Shown here: in pieces, positions 49,431 to 61,245 of the stretch
Layout: the number at the start of each line of letters is the position of its first letter
Position numbering within the stretch: the first letter of the stretch is position 1
Assembly: GCA_028023455.1 (NCBI GenBank)
Contig: JAQFVV010000013.1
Coordinates: 10,888,579 to 10,952,578, forward strand
Length of the DNA stretch: 64,000 bases
Direction: 5' to 3'
Origin: Epiperipatus broadwayi
Taxonomy: Eukaryota > Onychophora > Udeonychophora > Euonychophora > Peripatidae
Made by a program: the position numbers and the translations under genes
Notes under the pieces: model-generated
The model's input: the letters and a program-made list of their open reading frames with translations, nothing else
What the model was told of the DNA's origin: nothing
Database searches by the model: none

Positions 49431-52400
49431 ATCAAAGTACATTGATATGTAATTAATTTATTATGAATCCTATGTTTTAAAATATAAAAGTTTAAAATTA
49501 AGAGAATAAAATGTAAAAACTAAAGAGCAGAGGGGAGGAGGATTTTGTTATTAAGAAAAATAAACCGTAGATGCTGTTTAAAATAATAAGTTGTTTAAAA
49601 TAATAAGCTGTTTAAAATAAAAGATTTTTTTTTGTTTAAAAGAAGGAAAAAAATCTTGTAATAAATAAATGATTTAATATTCTTTAAATGAATTTTTAAT
49701 AAAATAATAAATAGATTTTGTTTTATCTTATAATAAATAAATAAATATATGTGCATGTGTGTATGCAATTTTTAATAAAAAGTAGACACTAGAAGCTGGT
49801 TTTATTTCACGAGACAAATGCAGCTGCTAAATGAAGTTTTCCATTGTTTAAAAGGGTATAAATAGCTCAATTTTTGTTCATTCTTGGTCTGATTTTTTCA
49901 TTTAATAAAATATTTCTTGAAGTAATATTTCCAAAAATGTTGCATTGTTAAAAGCCAACGTATTTGCAGTTGACCAAAAGCCGCTCTCTATGCATCTAAT
50001 ATCTGCGATTAGTTTGGAAAGTAATCATGTTGAAATAAACTAAATGGACAGCAGAGTGCAGGGAACGACAAACCAGCCATGAAAATCATAACAAGTCACA
50101 GGTTTCACGAAGGAATCATTTACCGGTCATCGATGAATTAAGAGATAAATCCATTATGCTGTTTCTATTGTGTTTAAAAACCTAGGTAATTATTTGACTT
50201 TGATATCTAAATATTTCCGATTTCTTCTTAAAATAAAGATAGACTTTATTGAAAGAACTTTGAACTTTTTGAATTAAACTTAAAAAAGAATAAACTTTAA
50301 AATTCAAAAGATAATATTTTGCAATAATAAAATAAGTAAAAGCAGCTTCTAATAAATAATATTTTTGAAACAATGGCATGCACGTATGTGTGATTTGATT
50401 TTTTTAAACTTAAAAAAAAAAGATAAAAATAAAATATGATGTAACGTGTATAATTTATTTGCTAAGGTAATATATTAATATGCTTATTTTAATCTTTAAA
50501 AAAAAAGAAGTGTGTGTGTCTCATTATAAGATAAAATGATTTATTTATTTTTAAAATAATATAAAAAACACTTAAATTAGTTTTCTTAAAACATTTATGT
50601 TTATTTCTGATATGTATGCGTAAGTATAAATATTTATTTTATTAATAAGAGTAGGAGGGAAAAAATCTAATCATTAATAATAGTATTTTAGAAAAGATTC
50701 GCTAATTTAAATCTATAAATGTTTTGGCATTCAGTATAATGTTGTATTAATAGTTTTAAAGGATTGAAGTATTATTTAGAATGGTTCGGGGGAAATTATT
50801 TTAGTTTTAAAAAAAAAATAGTAATAGATTAGAAGAGGCAGCATTTAAGATATACCTTTTGTTTGTCTATTTAGTGGATGGTTGAAACTGGTTGAGCTAG
50901 CAGGGATTTCAGATGCCAAGTTGTGCTGATCAGATAAAAATGCTAATTCTAATGTAATTAGCTGGCGCCTAAGGGATTTTTTTTCTTCTTTAAAAAATAA
51001 TAATAAAGTGTTTATTTGATCGGTATATATTTGGTAGTCGAGTGTTGAATGTTATTGATAGTTCGCTATTGATAATATTTGACACTTTATCTGAACACCA
51101 ACCATTTTTCTGAAAGGGAAATTTAGGAGGACAAAATATAAAAAAATATTAGTTAATATTTTATTTGTCGATGCTTGGTGTTTGTATAGCATTAAGAGAA
51201 GTGAAGGTAGAGAAGTGTTGTTAAATAGTAGTTAGTAGTTATTTTTTTTTATTGTTGTTCAGAGCAGGTTGGTTCAATATATATATTATAACCTACACTC
51301 CCAACACTGCTCATATACATTACATGAGCGAAATGCCCAGGCGCCAGTTCTATTAATGAATAGAACAATATAACAAAAGATATAATAAAATTATTACTGA
51401 GACTCTATATTTAAGTTTATGTTCAGCTCAGCTCAGTGGGAGGCTATAGGCAGTTCATAAGATATATGATAATAAATGAATAAAAGAAGAAATATTATAA
51501 AACATTCAATATAAGGTAAATTCCTTTGTTAATTAATTGTATGATAAAGAATCATAATGTTTACTTAGTACAGTCTATTAAAATATACTTTAAACTTAAT
51601 TTCTTCCTTCATCCAAGTATAACATATATCAGCTTGCTATAATTATATTCTTAAACAATTCTATGACTTGGCATATTATAATCTAAACATCTACTTTAAT
51701 GCCAATCAAGAAATAAACAGTAAGATAAGATCTCAGGGAATTTAACAAACACAGTTGAATTAAATAAACTATATTGCCCATAAGTTATAATTCTAAAGTA
51801 TGAGAAAAATATAATGAAACTAATTGACTAAAATATTTTACTGTGTTTCAATAATAAGATAATGACAGAGATAGGGTATTTTAATCTCATATCATCATCT
51901 CACAAATATACTGACTTGGCAACCTTTCTAATACGTTTATCAAGTGGCAAATACTCTTTATAATGTTTGGATTAAGAAATACAATATTGTCAGACACTAG
52001 CAAATTTAATATTATAACTCTAAAATAATATATCTGTTTTATAATAGATTTATGAAATGTGGAGATGTGGAAATGGAAATACGAATGTACACAAGAATAA
52101 CTCAAGACACAGATTTTAAGATTTTAAATAACTAAAACAAATCATTTATTACAATAAACAAAATAAATTTGGTTTAACATAATATTTTCAAATGGGTTCT
52201 TTGTTTTACAGACTTTTAAATTATTAAATAAATTTTTAGCATCAGTTTGGGATTATCCCTACTATCTAAACAAATTAATAATAAAACTTAAATATCCCGA
52301 CTTTGAACACATACTTTGCTTGCATGTTTCATCTATATGACCATAAATAAATGACATATTATATTATTAGCACAAACAAAAAAATATATAGATACTTTCG

Positions 52401-53793
52401 AGAGGATATTACTGTTGATTAACAAAATAAATCAAATCATTTATATTTGGCTTTCAGCAAAGCAACTTTCTATAATTGACTAATAATCACTTTCAATTAC
52501 GTATATCTTTCATTCATAGCAACAAAATCATGTTTATTCTGATGATTTGATGATTGATAACTTTTATTTAAATAAATACACTGTATTTTAAAATATTTAT
52601 TTCCGGTTTTAATCTTAATACTTTATACTTCTATTAAATGAATGTAGTATATTTCAAAAGCATTTATGTCTCATTTTAATTTCAATAATTCTATACTTTA
52701 TATACGCGATATTATTTATATTACGCGTGTGTGTGTACGTTCAAGCAACAATAATGTAAAACAATCTTTTCTATAAACTCTCCATTCATTAAGAAAATAT
52801 CATATAATTATTTTATTTCGAACAATGTCGTAATTCATCAATAAATATGACACTAATACTACATCAAGAGTTAATCTAACAATTTATCTAGCCACATATT
52901 AATTAACACAAAGCTATATTTTCATGATTTTACATACTATACGTTATAAAGGGAATCTACATGAGGAGCAGATAACTCTTACCGAACACTTCTACAATAA
53001 TTCATTACCAAGAATCCAAGAAAAACGTCACATAACTTCCTAAACATCATTTAATCATATTTCAACAATAACTCCTCTACTTCTAAATACATTATTGGTG
53101 GGGATTTTAATTCCTCGTCACCAGGGCCCTAAGAACATCACTTCAAAAAAATATCATCAATCATACGCATATAAAATAAACAAGGCTCTACTCATGGAAA
53201 ATTATTAACATATACTAAATAAGCAAGATCTTTTATTCCTGCAGACATTATAACGCAATCAAATTTCTTTCTATTCTCATAGCTTCTCTAAATATCGAAC
53301 ATCATAAATACACGCTGGCAGATAAATACATACAGATAATATATCAATCCGTTCAACTCAGTAGAATACGACAATGTACGAAATTTATGCATAAAATATT
53401 CACAAACTGAATTCTATCAAACAAATATCATAATTGTGCAAAACAAACACACACCAGCGAATAAAAAGTATATATAATATTAACTCTAAATTACACACTA
53501 AGCAGGTAATACGATAATTAAATATTGCATTAAGGCATAACTTTTAATTTAATAAACTTTAGGTTACTTTTTTAAAATTTAACGGTTCTAATTATTACGA
53601 ACGAACTCTTTTTATATCTAACAAACTATTTCTATTATAAGTTCGTTGATTTAAACAAAGAACAAAATTTTCACTTTGAGATAATAAAGTATACAAAATA
53701 AATGTAAACCTCTCTAATAATATATTTAAAAAAAATATTTCTTTCATCCTCGTAAGGAAACAATAAGACCTATTTGAACACAATCAATTTTTA
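49181..53793. other. long AT-rich non-coding stretch
   Basis: TA runs at 49364-49378 and 49390-49428. GGGTATAAATAGC at 49853 looks like a TATA box but nothing downstream supports a gene. Around 50890-50970 and 51280-51350 the sequence is more complex. Short minus-strand frames (51887-52105, 53595-53783) have no domain. Confidence 0.4.
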
Positions 53794-53824
53794 CCGGCGT
53801 ACTCCTCATTTGAGTACGCTCCGG
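53794..53824. repeat. GC-richer hairpin
   Basis: GCGTACTC (53797-53804) and GAGTACGC (53812-53819) pair exactly around CTCATTT; flanking CCG and CGG can extend the stem. It stands out in very AT-rich surroundings. Confidence 0.6.
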
Positions 53825-55840
53825 AGACGGTCTTGAAAATCAAAATAACACAGATTATACATGAACATAATAATAAATAAAACCTATCTACCTATCATAT
53901 ACATTAGTTATGACAAGCAATAAAAAAAAAATAAAAGACACAAAAGTTATTAGTTTTGTAACTTAAAATAAAAGTTCATTTGCAAAGCTCTGCTCCGGGT
54001 TTATGAAATAATATGGGACACATTCCAAACCGAATTTTAAACTAAAATAAACTTTTGCAGTATAACTTAAAAAAAATATATAAGCATAACTTAAATATGC
54101 CCAGCACCTTTCAGTGTTCATAGCATATCCATTCGAGGTACCAAATCACACGCAAGCAGTTAATTTCTCCTTATTATACTGAAAATATAAGACATTTTCC
54201 GTGCAGTTCTGGATTAAATACGCGATTATCCTTAGTATTTTTCTGAATAGCATTTAATAATACTTTAAATTGTCCTTAGTAATTCCATAATTAATAATGC
54301 TTTGTTTCATATTCCGTCCTTATTGAAGAGAACAAAAATTACCAGCATTTCTGTCCTACTATTCAATTTAAACAGAAGTAGCTTACATTTTATTTCCTTA
54401 ATTTAAAAATGCGCATTAGTTCCAGAAATATCAAATAAATGAATACTGTTATCTCCTTACGATGAACTTAAACATAATATGATCTATCAAAATAGACATA
54501 TCCTTAGGTCTATGTATAATCTTCACAAAGAACACTACACGAAAAATAGTGAGAAATTAAAATATATTCTATAGAACAGTTCTGCATGCGTTTTCCATAT
54601 ATATCAAAAAAAAAAAAATACATTGCTTAATGATACAACAATAATATTTATGTAAACCATTCTTATTTAAAATGGCAATTAAATGAAATAATATAGACTG
54701 GATGTTATTAACATACATTTTTAAAAGAGTAATAGTTATAAAGGGATTAATTCAGAAATGTTTAAATCGAAGAGAATTAATCAAACCGACATACCTTTTT
54801 TAAAACCTTAGAATTGCATTTTTTAATTAATTTTTTCCATAATAAAGTTCTGAAGCTCCTTTGGAAGTTTTTACTCTAAAGTCTTTTCAAAGTCAATTTG
54901 ACTTCAGTAACTGGCTTTAATTTTTACAATACATGAACCACTGTTTACTGTCTACCATTACATTATAAAGAGCAAATTTTTATACTGGAGATCTTTGTTA
55001 AAAAAAAAACCTCTCTTTAGCAAAGTTCATTTGCCTTTTCACCAGGTTACTCCCACGCATCTTGCTAACTAACTAATTACATATGCAAAAACAAATCTTT
55101 TCAAAAAAAAAAATCATTTTGATTTTTAAAACTAAATGAAGACAAGAAAAAAAAATACAAATAATAAAATAAATAGCTTTTACAAACTTGAAAGAAAAAT
55201 GAATATTAATTAACTATCAAATAAAAATGATTAATAATTTATTCAATTTATAAAATAATTCATTGATCTAACTATCTATTAATCATTGGAAAGAAATATA
55301 TATTTGTTAAATTATTTAAGATAATTACTCTTATTTAAATGTTTTTATTGTGAATGTACTATTGTTTGCTGTTATTAAAGATGAAAATGAAATGAAACAT
55401 AATGCAGAGTCATACATGCATACACATGCACTACAACCTAAATATTGAACTATCTTAACTAAATATAATTGAAATGACTATTAATTGTTGACAACAAGAT
55501 AAGAATTAATGAATAAAGGATTTTGAAACCATTCAAATAATATTATACTAACACAGGATAACTTTGCATCTTTCCAACAAGATGTATCAATTCCATTAAT
55601 AAACAACCCCCCTTCCTTACATTAAATACCTCATTAACCACAATAATACTAATAAATACTTATAAAGTGGTCAGTAAACTGCATAAGCAACCCATATTTA
55701 AGCTTTAAACAATCTCCAGCAAAAAAATTTTAAAATTCTAAGGCTATTTCATTTTTTTTTAATATAATATAACTATTTATTTAAGATACAAGGTATCTTA
55801 AACCCTTGTGCCTATTCAGATGGCCACAATATATATATAT
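53825..55840. other. AT-rich non-coding stretch
   Basis: Nothing recognised; ends in a TA run (55829-55840) that is the insertion site of the LTR-like element. Confidence 0.35.
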
Positions 55841-57332
55841 TGTAACGTTTTTCTTATTACTAGGCCTCTATACACCTCAAATTTATATTTGAGTGTGAGT
55901 TGATCAAGCTGTATCAAAAGAAAAAAGAAAGTTGTATTTCTATTCTCAACACAGCTATTTTTCCTGATCAACTTCGGTCTAGAACTATTACCGAGTACTA
56001 TTGTGAGCAGAACCAGTTTTTAATTTCTACTTGAGGGCACCAGAGTCGTTAGACCCACTGAGACTGCGTCAAACATATGGTAACTCGTAAACTAAACAGA
56101 AAAAATGCTTTTAAACAAATCGGTATTATCTCCTACCGTAACGAGAATTAATAGTTTTAAGATTATTGGTCTTAGATTTTAAGAATCGGTAATTTTACGG
56201 TAAACTAGAATTATCTTTTTTTTTTGAGATTATTATTGCTGGGCTTATTCAAACATATTGGCAAGGTAAATTACTTATAAATCTTATTAAACTAATAATA
56301 ACTTTAATACTAAAAAGAATAATAACCATTATTAATAACGCACAATGAAAAAGGTTGATAAAAGTATAATCTCTTTTATTCTAACAAACTAAAATATTTA
56401 TAAGTTAAATTACGAATTAACTAAACTGGAAAGTACACACATGCTAATCCAGATAATGAATCGATTAACAAAAACAGTTAGATTAAATAATGAACGCAAT
56501 TTAATAATGTTCCAAGATCTTGTATAAAATTCTTTATAAGAAAGTCCCTTGAATACGAAAAGTCTATATCAGGATGGTAGTCTAAGCCTAGATAAATAAT
56601 TGTTTGCAAACTTTTAAGTCACTATCAGGAAAATTTATTCTTAACTTACCGGTAAGTTCATGTAGGTTTATGGGATCCCAGATCATGAGAATTTCCATTG
56701 GTCTCTCCTGCCGGCGTCTTCCATTATTGTTCCGTTCTATAGCTGGAGAAAAGGCACGGTTGTAGTGACCCTTTTATTGCAAAAAGCGGTCTTCACAAGT
56801 CCCGTTTCCATGCTCGCGTGACAGCTTGGTACAGCAAGGGGCATACCTGTGTAGAAGTATATTTCTTGCCACAGGTTATGCTCGTGGAAACCTCCAACTT
56901 TCAGAGACGTAACTAGAAGTAAAAGAGAAGACCCAGATTGAAGTTGTCATCTCCTTTTTATATCGCGCTCCATTTTTGGAACTTCTGCGCACTCTTTTGT
57001 CTTTTTATCAGCGTATAAGATAATAATCTTATACACTCTCTCTTAAATTTAAGTTACAAAGTTCTCTTTTTTTTAGCATTATTCTTCCATCTTTAATTAG
57101 CTAAAATATTTTTCTTTTAGCTTATACTTTTGGAATTCTTTTAATTTATCTGGATTAGTAATCTGTATGTCATTTATTCTTTCCAATTAGATAAAAAAAA
57201 ATAAGAATGACAATTTTAACCTTCATTGCACGTTTTAACAAAAATTATACTAATCAAAAAAAAATCTAAATTTACTTTTTTAGCTTTTATCAAATGCCAA
57301 TATATTTGTAACGTATATAAATAAACGTTACA
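55841..57332. mobile_element. probable solo LTR, about 1.5 kb
   Basis: The segment starts TGTAACGTTT and ends AAACGTTACA, an inverted repeat with the TG...CA ends of LTRs, and sits in a TA tract present on both sides. The right end carries ATAAATAAA just before ACGTTACA, as for a poly(A) signal on the plus strand. The interior is less AT-rich than the flanks (56640-57010) and has no long frame. Because the flanks are TA repeats the target duplication cannot be measured. A TIR transposon without coding capacity is the alternative. Confidence 0.45.
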
Positions 57333-57346
57333 ATATATATATATAT

Positions 57347-57563
57347 AAAACAATCCACTAGAATAAAACTATAAAAATTTTCAAAAAATGCCTATATAAA
57401 ATTGAAGATTAATATCTTTTGCTATAGCCAGCTTCAGCGTATTCCACCATCTCAAGTAAATGGCAGAATACACTGAAGCTGGCTATAGCAAAAGATATTA
57501 ATCTTCAATTTTACATAAGCATATTTTGAAAATTTTTGTAGTTTTGTTCTAGTGGATTGTTTT
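57347..57563. repeat. 217-bp near-perfect palindrome with hammerhead-like words
   Basis: 57347-57452 and 57460-57563 are inverted copies with only a few mismatches. Each arm, read outward from the centre, contains CTGAAGCTGGCTATAGCAAA (57473 on plus, 57436 on minus), which resembles a hammerhead core with stem II but lacks the proper GAAA. The two arms look like head-to-head copies of one fragment, possibly from a PLE terminal region. Confidence 0.6.
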
Positions 57564-57728
57564 ATACTTATACTATTTGATATATATATATATATAATTG
57601 AAATAATATTTTTAACGGTTTATAAACAATTACAAACAATCTTAAAATCTGCAGAAGTACTTTCGGTTACTTTCTAACCTGCCTCAACTGCCATTAAATT
57701 CAAAAACCAAAAGCGGAAGCAAACATCA

Positions 57729-58088
57729 TCAATTCAAATTCCACGAATCTCGTATTTTAATGTTAGAAGCTTGTCGATTTATTAAATGTGTTTTATTCCT
57801 GTTTATAAAAATTGCCTCTTTAATTTTTCTTTTACTATGGTTTCTCTCTTCATGAAGAATTTTCACATTTTCAAAATTAAATTTAAATTTATATTTACAT
57901 GTTTTTTCGTGATCAAAGAAAACTGAAGAAGATATTAAATCACCATTATTTTTATTTTTTACACACTTATATAATAATTCATGTTCCTTCAATCTTTTCT
58001 CAATACTGCACCTAGATTCACCTATATATGATAGCATACAATCACAAAAAATTTGATATATGACATTACTGTTTTGCTTGACAGGTAT
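57729..58088 (-). CDS. PLE GIY-YIG endonuclease fragment, copy A
   Basis: Reads from IPVKQNS (58088) through NVIYQIF (GIY motif), C-x-C, SYIGE (YIG motif), KRLKEHE, FFDHEKTC and KRKIKEAI (candidate catalytic Glu) to a stop at 57729. About 119 codons without interruption. Upstream it abuts the 3' sequence of copy B, so it has no start of its own; an internal ATG lies at 58037. Confidence 0.75.
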   Translation of the reverse strand: MPVKQNSNVIYQIFCDCMLSYIGESRCSIEKRLKEHELLYKCVKNKNNGDLISSSVFFDHEKTCKYKFKFNFENVKILHEERNHSKRKIKEAIFINRNKTHLINRQASNIKIRDSWNLN

Positions 58089-58140
58089 ACTTTCAGTTAC
58101 TTTCTAACCTGCTTCAAACCAAAAGCGGAAGCAAACATCA

Positions 58141-58923
58141 TCAATTCAAATTCCACGAATCTCGTATTTTAATGTTAGAAGCTTGTCGATTTATTAAATG
58201 CGTTTTATTCCTGTTTATAAAAATTGCCTCTTTAATTTTTCTTTTACTATGGTTTCTCTCTTCATGAAGAATTTTCACATTTTCAAAATTAAATTTAAAT
58301 TTATATTTACATGTTTTTTTGTGATCAAAGAAAACTGAAGAAGATATTAAATCACCATTATTTTTATTTTTTATATGCTTATATAATAATTCATGTTCCT
58401 TCAATCTTTTCTCAATACTGCACCTAGATTCACCTATATATGATAGCATACAATCACAAAAAATTTGATATATGACATTACTTTTTTGCTTGACAGGTAT
58501 GACATCCTTAAATACACATTTATATAATAATTCATGTTCCTTCAATCTTTTCTCAATACTGCACCTAGATTCCCCTATATATGATAGTATACAATCACAA
58601 AAAATTTGATATATGACATTACTTTTTTGCTTGACAGGTATGACATCCTTAAATACACGTTTATATAATAATTCATGTTCCGTCAATCTTTTCTCAATAC
58701 TGCACCTAGATTCACCTATATATGATAGCATACAATCACAAAAAATTTGATATATGACATTACTTTTTTGCTTGACAGGTATGACATCCTTAAATACACG
58801 TTTATATAATAATTCATGTTCCTTCAATCTTTTCTCAATACTGCACCTAGATTCCCCTATATATGATAGCATACAATCACAAAAAATTTGATATATGACA
58901 TTACTTTTTTGCTTGACAGGTAT
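58141..58923 (-). CDS. PLE GIY-YIG endonuclease with four N-terminal modules, copy B
   Basis: An uninterrupted frame in which the first 42 residues of the endonuclease (IPVKQKS to ELLYK, holding the GIY and YIG motifs and the Arg of KRL) occur four times, spaced by exactly 47 residues (141 bp), joined by RVFKD-like linkers. Only the last module continues into the rest of the domain (FFDHKKTC, KRKIKEAI, IRDSWNLN) and the stop at 58141. Differences among modules are few (for example T for K in one KRLTEHE). An ATG at 58968 would add twelve residues read antisense through the neighbouring inverted copy and is not an element start. Function as a protein is doubtful. Confidence 0.7.
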   Translation of the reverse strand: MPVKQKSNVIYQIFCDCMLSYIGESRCSIEKRLKEHELLYKRVFKDVIPVKQKSNVIYQIFCDCMLSYIGESRCSIEKRLTEHELLYKRVFKDVIPVKQKSNVIYQIFCDCILSYIGESRCSIEKRLKEHELLYKCVFKDVIPVKQKSNVIYQIFCDCMLSYIGESRCSIEKRLKEHELLYKHIKNKNNGDLISSSVFFDHKKTCKYKFKFNFENVKILHEERNHSKRKIKEAIFINRNKTHLINRQASNIKIRDSWNLN

Positions 58924-58924
58924 G
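58501..58924 (-). repeat. 141-bp in-frame tandem repeat, three units
   Basis: The word GACATCCTTA recurs at 58501, 58642 and 58783, and GACATCCTT again at 58924, a constant period of 141 bp, equal to 47 codons. Confidence 0.9.
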
Positions 58925-58932
58925 ACATCCTT

Positions 58933-59292
58933 ATACCTGTCAAGCAAAAAAGTAATGTCATATATCAATTTTTTTGTGATTGTATGCTATCATATATAGG
59001 GGAATCTAGGTGCAGTATTGAGAAAAGATTGAAGGAACATGAATTATTATATAAGCATGTAAAAAATAAAAATAATGGTGATTTAATATCTTCTTCAGTT
59101 TTCTTTGATCACGAAAAAACATGTAAATATAAATTTAAATTTAATTTTGAAAATGTGAAAATTCTTCATGAAGAGAGAAACCATAGTAAAAGAAAAATTA
59201 AAGAGGCAATTTTTATAAACAGGAATAAAACACATTTAATAAATCGACAAGCTTCTAACATTAAAATACGAGATTCGTGGAATTTGAATTGA
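58933..59292 (+). CDS. PLE GIY-YIG endonuclease fragment, copy C
   Basis: The plus-strand partner of the palindrome: IPVKQKS at 58933, NVIYQFF, C-x-C, SYIGE, KRLKEHE, FFDHEKTC, KRKIKEAI and a stop at 59290-59292. 119 codons, open throughout. It differs by F for I in the GIY segment. An ATG at 58888 in frame lies in the inverted copy and is not the native start; the true N-terminal part of the element is missing. Confidence 0.75.
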   Translation: MPVKQKSNVIYQFFCDCMLSYIGESRCSIEKRLKEHELLYKHVKNKNNGDLISSSVFFDHEKTCKYKFKFNFENVKILHEERNHSKRKIKEAIFINRNKTHLINRQASNIKIRDSWNLN

Positions 59293-59428
59293 TGATGTTT
59301 GCTTCTGCTTTTGGTTTTTGAATTTAATGGCAGTTGAGGCAGGTTAGAAAGTAAGTGAAAGTACTTCTGTGGATTTTAAGATTGTTTGTAATTGTTTATA
59401 AACCGTTAAAAATATTATTTCAATTATA

Positions 59429-61107
59429 ATTACAATATTGTTTTTAATTAACGGATATTTTATTTATTTTACATACATATATATATATATTAAGTTTCAT
59501 GTGTTTATATATGATTAGTAAAATTCATGAATGAAATTATTAGTAAAATATTAGGTATCTGTCATCTGTCTTACACTTATTTGATGAAAAGTAAAAAGAT
59601 AATAATCAAAAAATTCCTTATATTCTTAAAGATTTATACCATTTTAAAATCTTTCACTCTTAGCACTTCCAATTTATTTTCTGGCTTTTTTAATCTTTAT
59701 ATAAAATTAAGCACTTTAATACCATCATCATGTATTAACTTGTTACTCCTGTTTTATTATCAGAGGGCTTCTCTTTAAAAAATAATAATCATGCTGCATT
59801 TGAAATTAAGAAAGTAAAACTCTATTGTAATATAAGAAATTCAATGTAGAAATAAATTATTATTTACTAAAACCAACAAAAACATTATTTTGGACAATTT
59901 CTTTCATTCTAGTATTTTATGCTATAGATTAAATATGAAAAAAATCCCTATCTTATTTTTTACATTTTCCCATGGATATTTTTAATAAAATGTTTTTCCA
60001 TACTTTGCCAAATAACTATTTAGCATTTTTTTAATTATGCCTAGGTATTATTATATACAATGATTTAGGAAAAGTATGTAAAAATTAAAAATGAAATTTT
60101 ATATTTTGTCCAAAATTTTTAGCCAGTAATAATGTATTATCATCTGTGTAATTTCTCAAATGGGTGAGAGATTTTTAAAAATGAAAAAAAAAATTTTTTT
60201 AATTATTTGAAACTCTTTTGCAAAGAATATATTGCAAATAATGCAATTAGATTAGATTTTAAAAATCAGGCAATTAAAATGTTATGCAAATTAATCAATT
60301 CAACTTTTAAAAAACTGGAACAAGATGTTCAAGACAGAATGAAGTAAAGCTTATATAAAATAAAATTTTCTTATTGCATTCATAGTGAATTTTCACTTTA
60401 TTGAAATAACATCAGACTCATTATGCTTAGTGAGTAAAAGGATGAAAAAGGCATTGTCTGCTAATATAACCTGGATATCTAAAAACCTTGACCAATATTT
60501 TGATTAAATCTGGTTAAAATGAAAAAAACAAAGCATATGTCAAATTTCAAAGTTGAGATTGTTAAAGTATATTATAGCACATATAAACTATTTAAAATAC
60601 TTGCCATCAAGAAGAAAACAAACCAGGGTTACCTTGTTATGTATGTTCTATGTTTATTTAGACTTCATCTTAACTATTTTTAGTTTATACTTAATGCTAA
60701 TACACATTCATCATATCTTATGAATTATTTAAAGCAGGAAGCTAAAGCTTTTTAAAAAGATTTATTTAAAATTAATTGCATTTTAATGCAACTGAAGTAA
60801 AAAACTAACAAACAAAACATTCATTCTGTGTTAAATATGTATATTATATTAACATTTTGTAAAAGAAAAAATTCATGCATGTTAGCCAAGTGTTATTTTG
60901 TAGAAATTGATAATTAAAAAAATAATAATGATAATAATGATGGAAGATGTAATATTCATTTTAAATGTAATGTATCCACACATAAATCATCTGTGTTAAA
61001 TAATTAGAGTAAGAAAGTATTAATAGCTTTAAGTTAATAATTTAATTGTATTTATTGGATTCATTTGTCTGTAGTCAATTCTGCAGTTGATTGCTAAGAA
61101 TTATATT
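59429..61107. other. AT-rich non-coding stretch
   Basis: A frame at 59527-59778 has no domain. Nothing else recognised. Confidence 0.4.
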
Positions 61108-61245
61108 ATATATATATATTGTACCAGTCGAAAAACCCACCACCTGAGTGCAAGTCAGATCCAAACTCAGCTGAACCAAAACTGAATTGAAACCCAACTC
61201 ACCAGCTCAGATTAGCATAAATCGACGGCACAGTGCTATGCGCCA
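61108..61245 (-). mobile_element. SINE-like element sharing the 3' tail of the 31.8-kb SINE
   Basis: On the minus strand it ends TTTTCGACTGGTACAAT (61135-61119) followed by TA repeats, as does the SINE at 31784-31965 (TTTTGACTGGCACAAT). Upstream are a degenerate B box GGGTTTCAATTC and an A-box-like TAGCACTGTGCCG. The bodies differ, so it may be a related subfamily with a different head. A separate A-box-like word TAGCTCAACGGTTGG sits on the plus strand at 61251-61265. Confidence 0.5.

Larger units (their letters stand above)
57593..59428. mobile_element. rearranged Penelope-like element 3' ends (head-to-tail and head-to-head)
   Basis: The outer 500 bp on each side are inverted copies: endonuclease C-terminus plus about 135 bp of 3' sequence ending TTTCAATTATA. 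On the left two minus-strand copies follow one another (57593-58088 and 58089-58500), then three 141-bp repeats, then a 9-base centre (58924-58932), then one plus-strand copy (58933-59428). The second copy lacks 18 bases of the 3' sequence. No reverse transcriptase is present. Such tandem plus inverted arrangements are known from PLE insertions. Confidence 0.8.

Noticed and set aside
49853-49870. TATA-box-like GGGTATAAATAGC
   Set aside because: Such words are common in AT-rich DNA and no gene follows.
51320-51345. TGGCGCC word on the minus strand as retroviral primer-binding site
   Set aside because: Only seven or eight bases fit, and no LTR or coding region adjoins.
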